Positions 5,634 to 6,882 of a stretch of 6,882 bases of DNA are shown here, piece after piece. Source of the stretch: an uncultured Peptoniphilus sp. (GTDB lineage: Bacteria; Bacillota; Clostridia; Tissierellales; Peptoniphilaceae); NCBI GenBank assembly GCA_902489255.1, contig CABTZF010000036.1, forward strand, positions 1-6,882. The letters are read 5' to 3'. The translations under genes and the position numbers were made by a program. Every line of letters starts with the position of its first letter. Positions within the stretch are counted from its first letter, which is position 1. Below the pieces are notes generated by a model, which was not told the origin of the DNA, ran no database searches, and worked only from the letters and a program-made list of their open reading frames with translations.

Positions 5634-6882
5634 ATGAAATTTAAAAACAAAATTTTGGGAAAAATAAAAAAATCAACCATAATAGAACTTATTTTTTCAC
5701 TATTATATACTATGTGTATAGCGTTAATACCATATGTTCAAAAAGAATTGTTTAACGGTATAGGTAATAATACTAAAGGTTTATTAATAAACTTGGGATT
5801 TACATACTTGGCATTAATATTAGGTAGTGCTATATTTCAATTTATATCACAATACAATGAATGGAAGAGGGATAAGGAATTCGTTAAGTATACGAAGGAC
5901 GTTATTTTTAAGTCGATTTTTGGAAGGCCTAACTACATCTTTAAAGAAAAAAGCGTTGGTGAGTATTTAACTATAACAAATAATAATGTCGAAATCATAG
6001 AAGATGAATATTTATCAACATATGTCGATATAATTAAATCTATTGTACAGTTACTTATATATACAGTTTCCTTAGTTGTTTTTGTGGACTATAGGATAGC
6101 CATTGCTATTATTTTAGCATCGCTTATAAGTGTAATAGTACCTAAAATAACTGCTAAGAAATTAGCAGAAAAAAGAAAATTTTATCAAGATAGCTTTGGT
6201 AATTATACAGACATTTTAAATGACTTTTACTTGGGACATATGGGCCTAGATGAAGCATCAAAACATGGAATAAGAAAATATCATTATCAAAGATTATCTG
6301 AAACAGAAGATCAAAAATTAGCATTTGGTAAATTTAAAACTTTTGTTAATATTGTTAACGGATTTGTTATGGATTTGGTTAGTCTTACAGCTTTTATAAT
6401 GGTGGGCTATTTACTTATTAGGGGCGAAATTACCATAGGAGCAGGGGTTGCAACATTTGCTTATATTGAAAGTTTTATTTATCCTATTAAGTATATTTTA
6501 AATGATATAAATGCAATAAACTCTTGCAAGGAAATCGTTAGAGAAGCAAAAGAAATAGGAAATGAATATTTAAATAATGAAAAAGAAGATAGCTGTGTAT
6601 TGCCTGAGTATAATGAAATATCTTCTTTGAAATTAGAAAATTTAGAATATGCAATAAATGATTTTTATTTAGGTCCAGTAAATATTGAATTTAAATCAGG
6701 AAATAAATATCTAATAATAGGTGAAAGCGGTAGTGGCAAGTCAACACTACTAAAGACAATCGTTGGACAAATTGATCGCGATAGAGGGGACATATATATC
6801 AATAATGAAAGCATAAGTAATAGTTTGTCTGAATTTGCTTCAGAAAAAGTTTTTTATATCACTATAAATTGCAATAATAAGT
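5634..6882 (+). CDS. ABC half-exporter, 3' end beyond the window (partial)
   Basis: An open frame runs from ATG 5634 to the window edge (416 residues) with no stop. AGGAGG at 5623-5628, five bases upstream, fixes the start. Hydrophobic segments lie near residues 15-35, 50-72, 133-152, 155-170, 236-262 and 268-290, giving a six-helix exporter membrane domain. The ATPase begins near 332 with a perfect Walker A, GESGSGKST (363-371). At the Q-loop position the sequence reads FYITIN (407-412), so glutamine appears to be replaced by isoleucine. The signature, Walker B and switch histidine lie outside the window, so ATPase competence cannot be judged. It is strongly AT-rich like the divergent ABC gene at 3510-5087 and has a similar promoter. 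Some exporters of this kind work as heterodimers, so a pair is plausible, but sequence identity between the two is low. Substrate unknown. Confidence 0.88.
   Translation, partial: MKFKNKILGKIKKSTIIELIFSLLYTMCIALIPYVQKELFNGIGNNTKGLLINLGFTYLALILGSAIFQFISQYNEWKRDKEFVKYTKDVIFKSIFGRPNYIFKEKSVGEYLTITNNNVEIIEDEYLSTYVDIIKSIVQLLIYTVSLVVFVDYRIAIAIILASLISVIVPKITAKKLAEKRKFYQDSFGNYTDILNDFYLGHMGLDEASKHGIRKYHYQRLSETEDQKLAFGKFKTFVNIVNGFVMDLVSLTAFIMVGYLLIRGEITIGAGVATFAYIESFIYPIKYILNDINAINSCKEIVREAKEIGNEYLNNEKEDSCVLPEYNEISSLKLENLEYAINDFYLGPVNIEFKSGNKYLIIGESGSGKSTLLKTIVGQIDRDRGDIYINNESISNSLSEFASEKVFYITINCNNK

Overview
The window comes from a low-GC bacterium that uses the standard code. Strong AGGAGG-type ribosome binding sites, sigma-A-like promoters and U-tract hairpin terminators fit Firmicutes, most likely a Clostridia-type anaerobe. 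That placement rests on sequence style and is not proven. Base composition is uneven. The fic, glycosyltransferase, msrC and GlsB-like genes are moderately AT-rich, while the two ABC transporter genes are visibly richer in A+T. The ABC genes may therefore have a different history.

Layout. Positions 1-319 carry no convincing gene. They hold a 13-bp inverted repeat, a terminator closing something to the left, and a regular array of alternating inverted half-sites running into a near-consensus promoter. That promoter drives a Fic-family AMP-transferase gene with a C-terminal winged helix (320-1489, +). A hairpin at 1501-1524 separates it from a convergent block on the minus strand: a GT4 glycosyltransferase (1548-2756), a free methionine-R-sulfoxide reductase (2881-3378) and an ABC half-exporter (3510-5087). 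Each of the three has a plausible promoter of its own, and the ABC gene also has a terminator behind it. A divergent intergenic region leads to a small GlsB/YeaQ-type membrane protein (5201-5449, +) with a clear terminator. A second ABC half-exporter (5634 onward, +) runs off the right edge before its ATPase domain is complete.

How the parts relate. Most genes look like independent transcription units rather than one pathway. Two links are worth attention. First, the Fic protein has a DNA-binding-type C-terminus, and its promoter is covered by six half-sites of GAAATAAG/CTTATTTC at 25-26 bp steps (51-bp period). This suggests autoregulation by a Fic enzyme. Second, the two divergent, AT-rich ABC half-exporters both have a non-glutamine residue at the usual Q-loop position and may act together as a heterodimer. 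One of them has a seven-G run inside its promoter spacer, which makes its expression a candidate for phase variation. No CRISPR array, transposase, tRNA or rRNA was seen.
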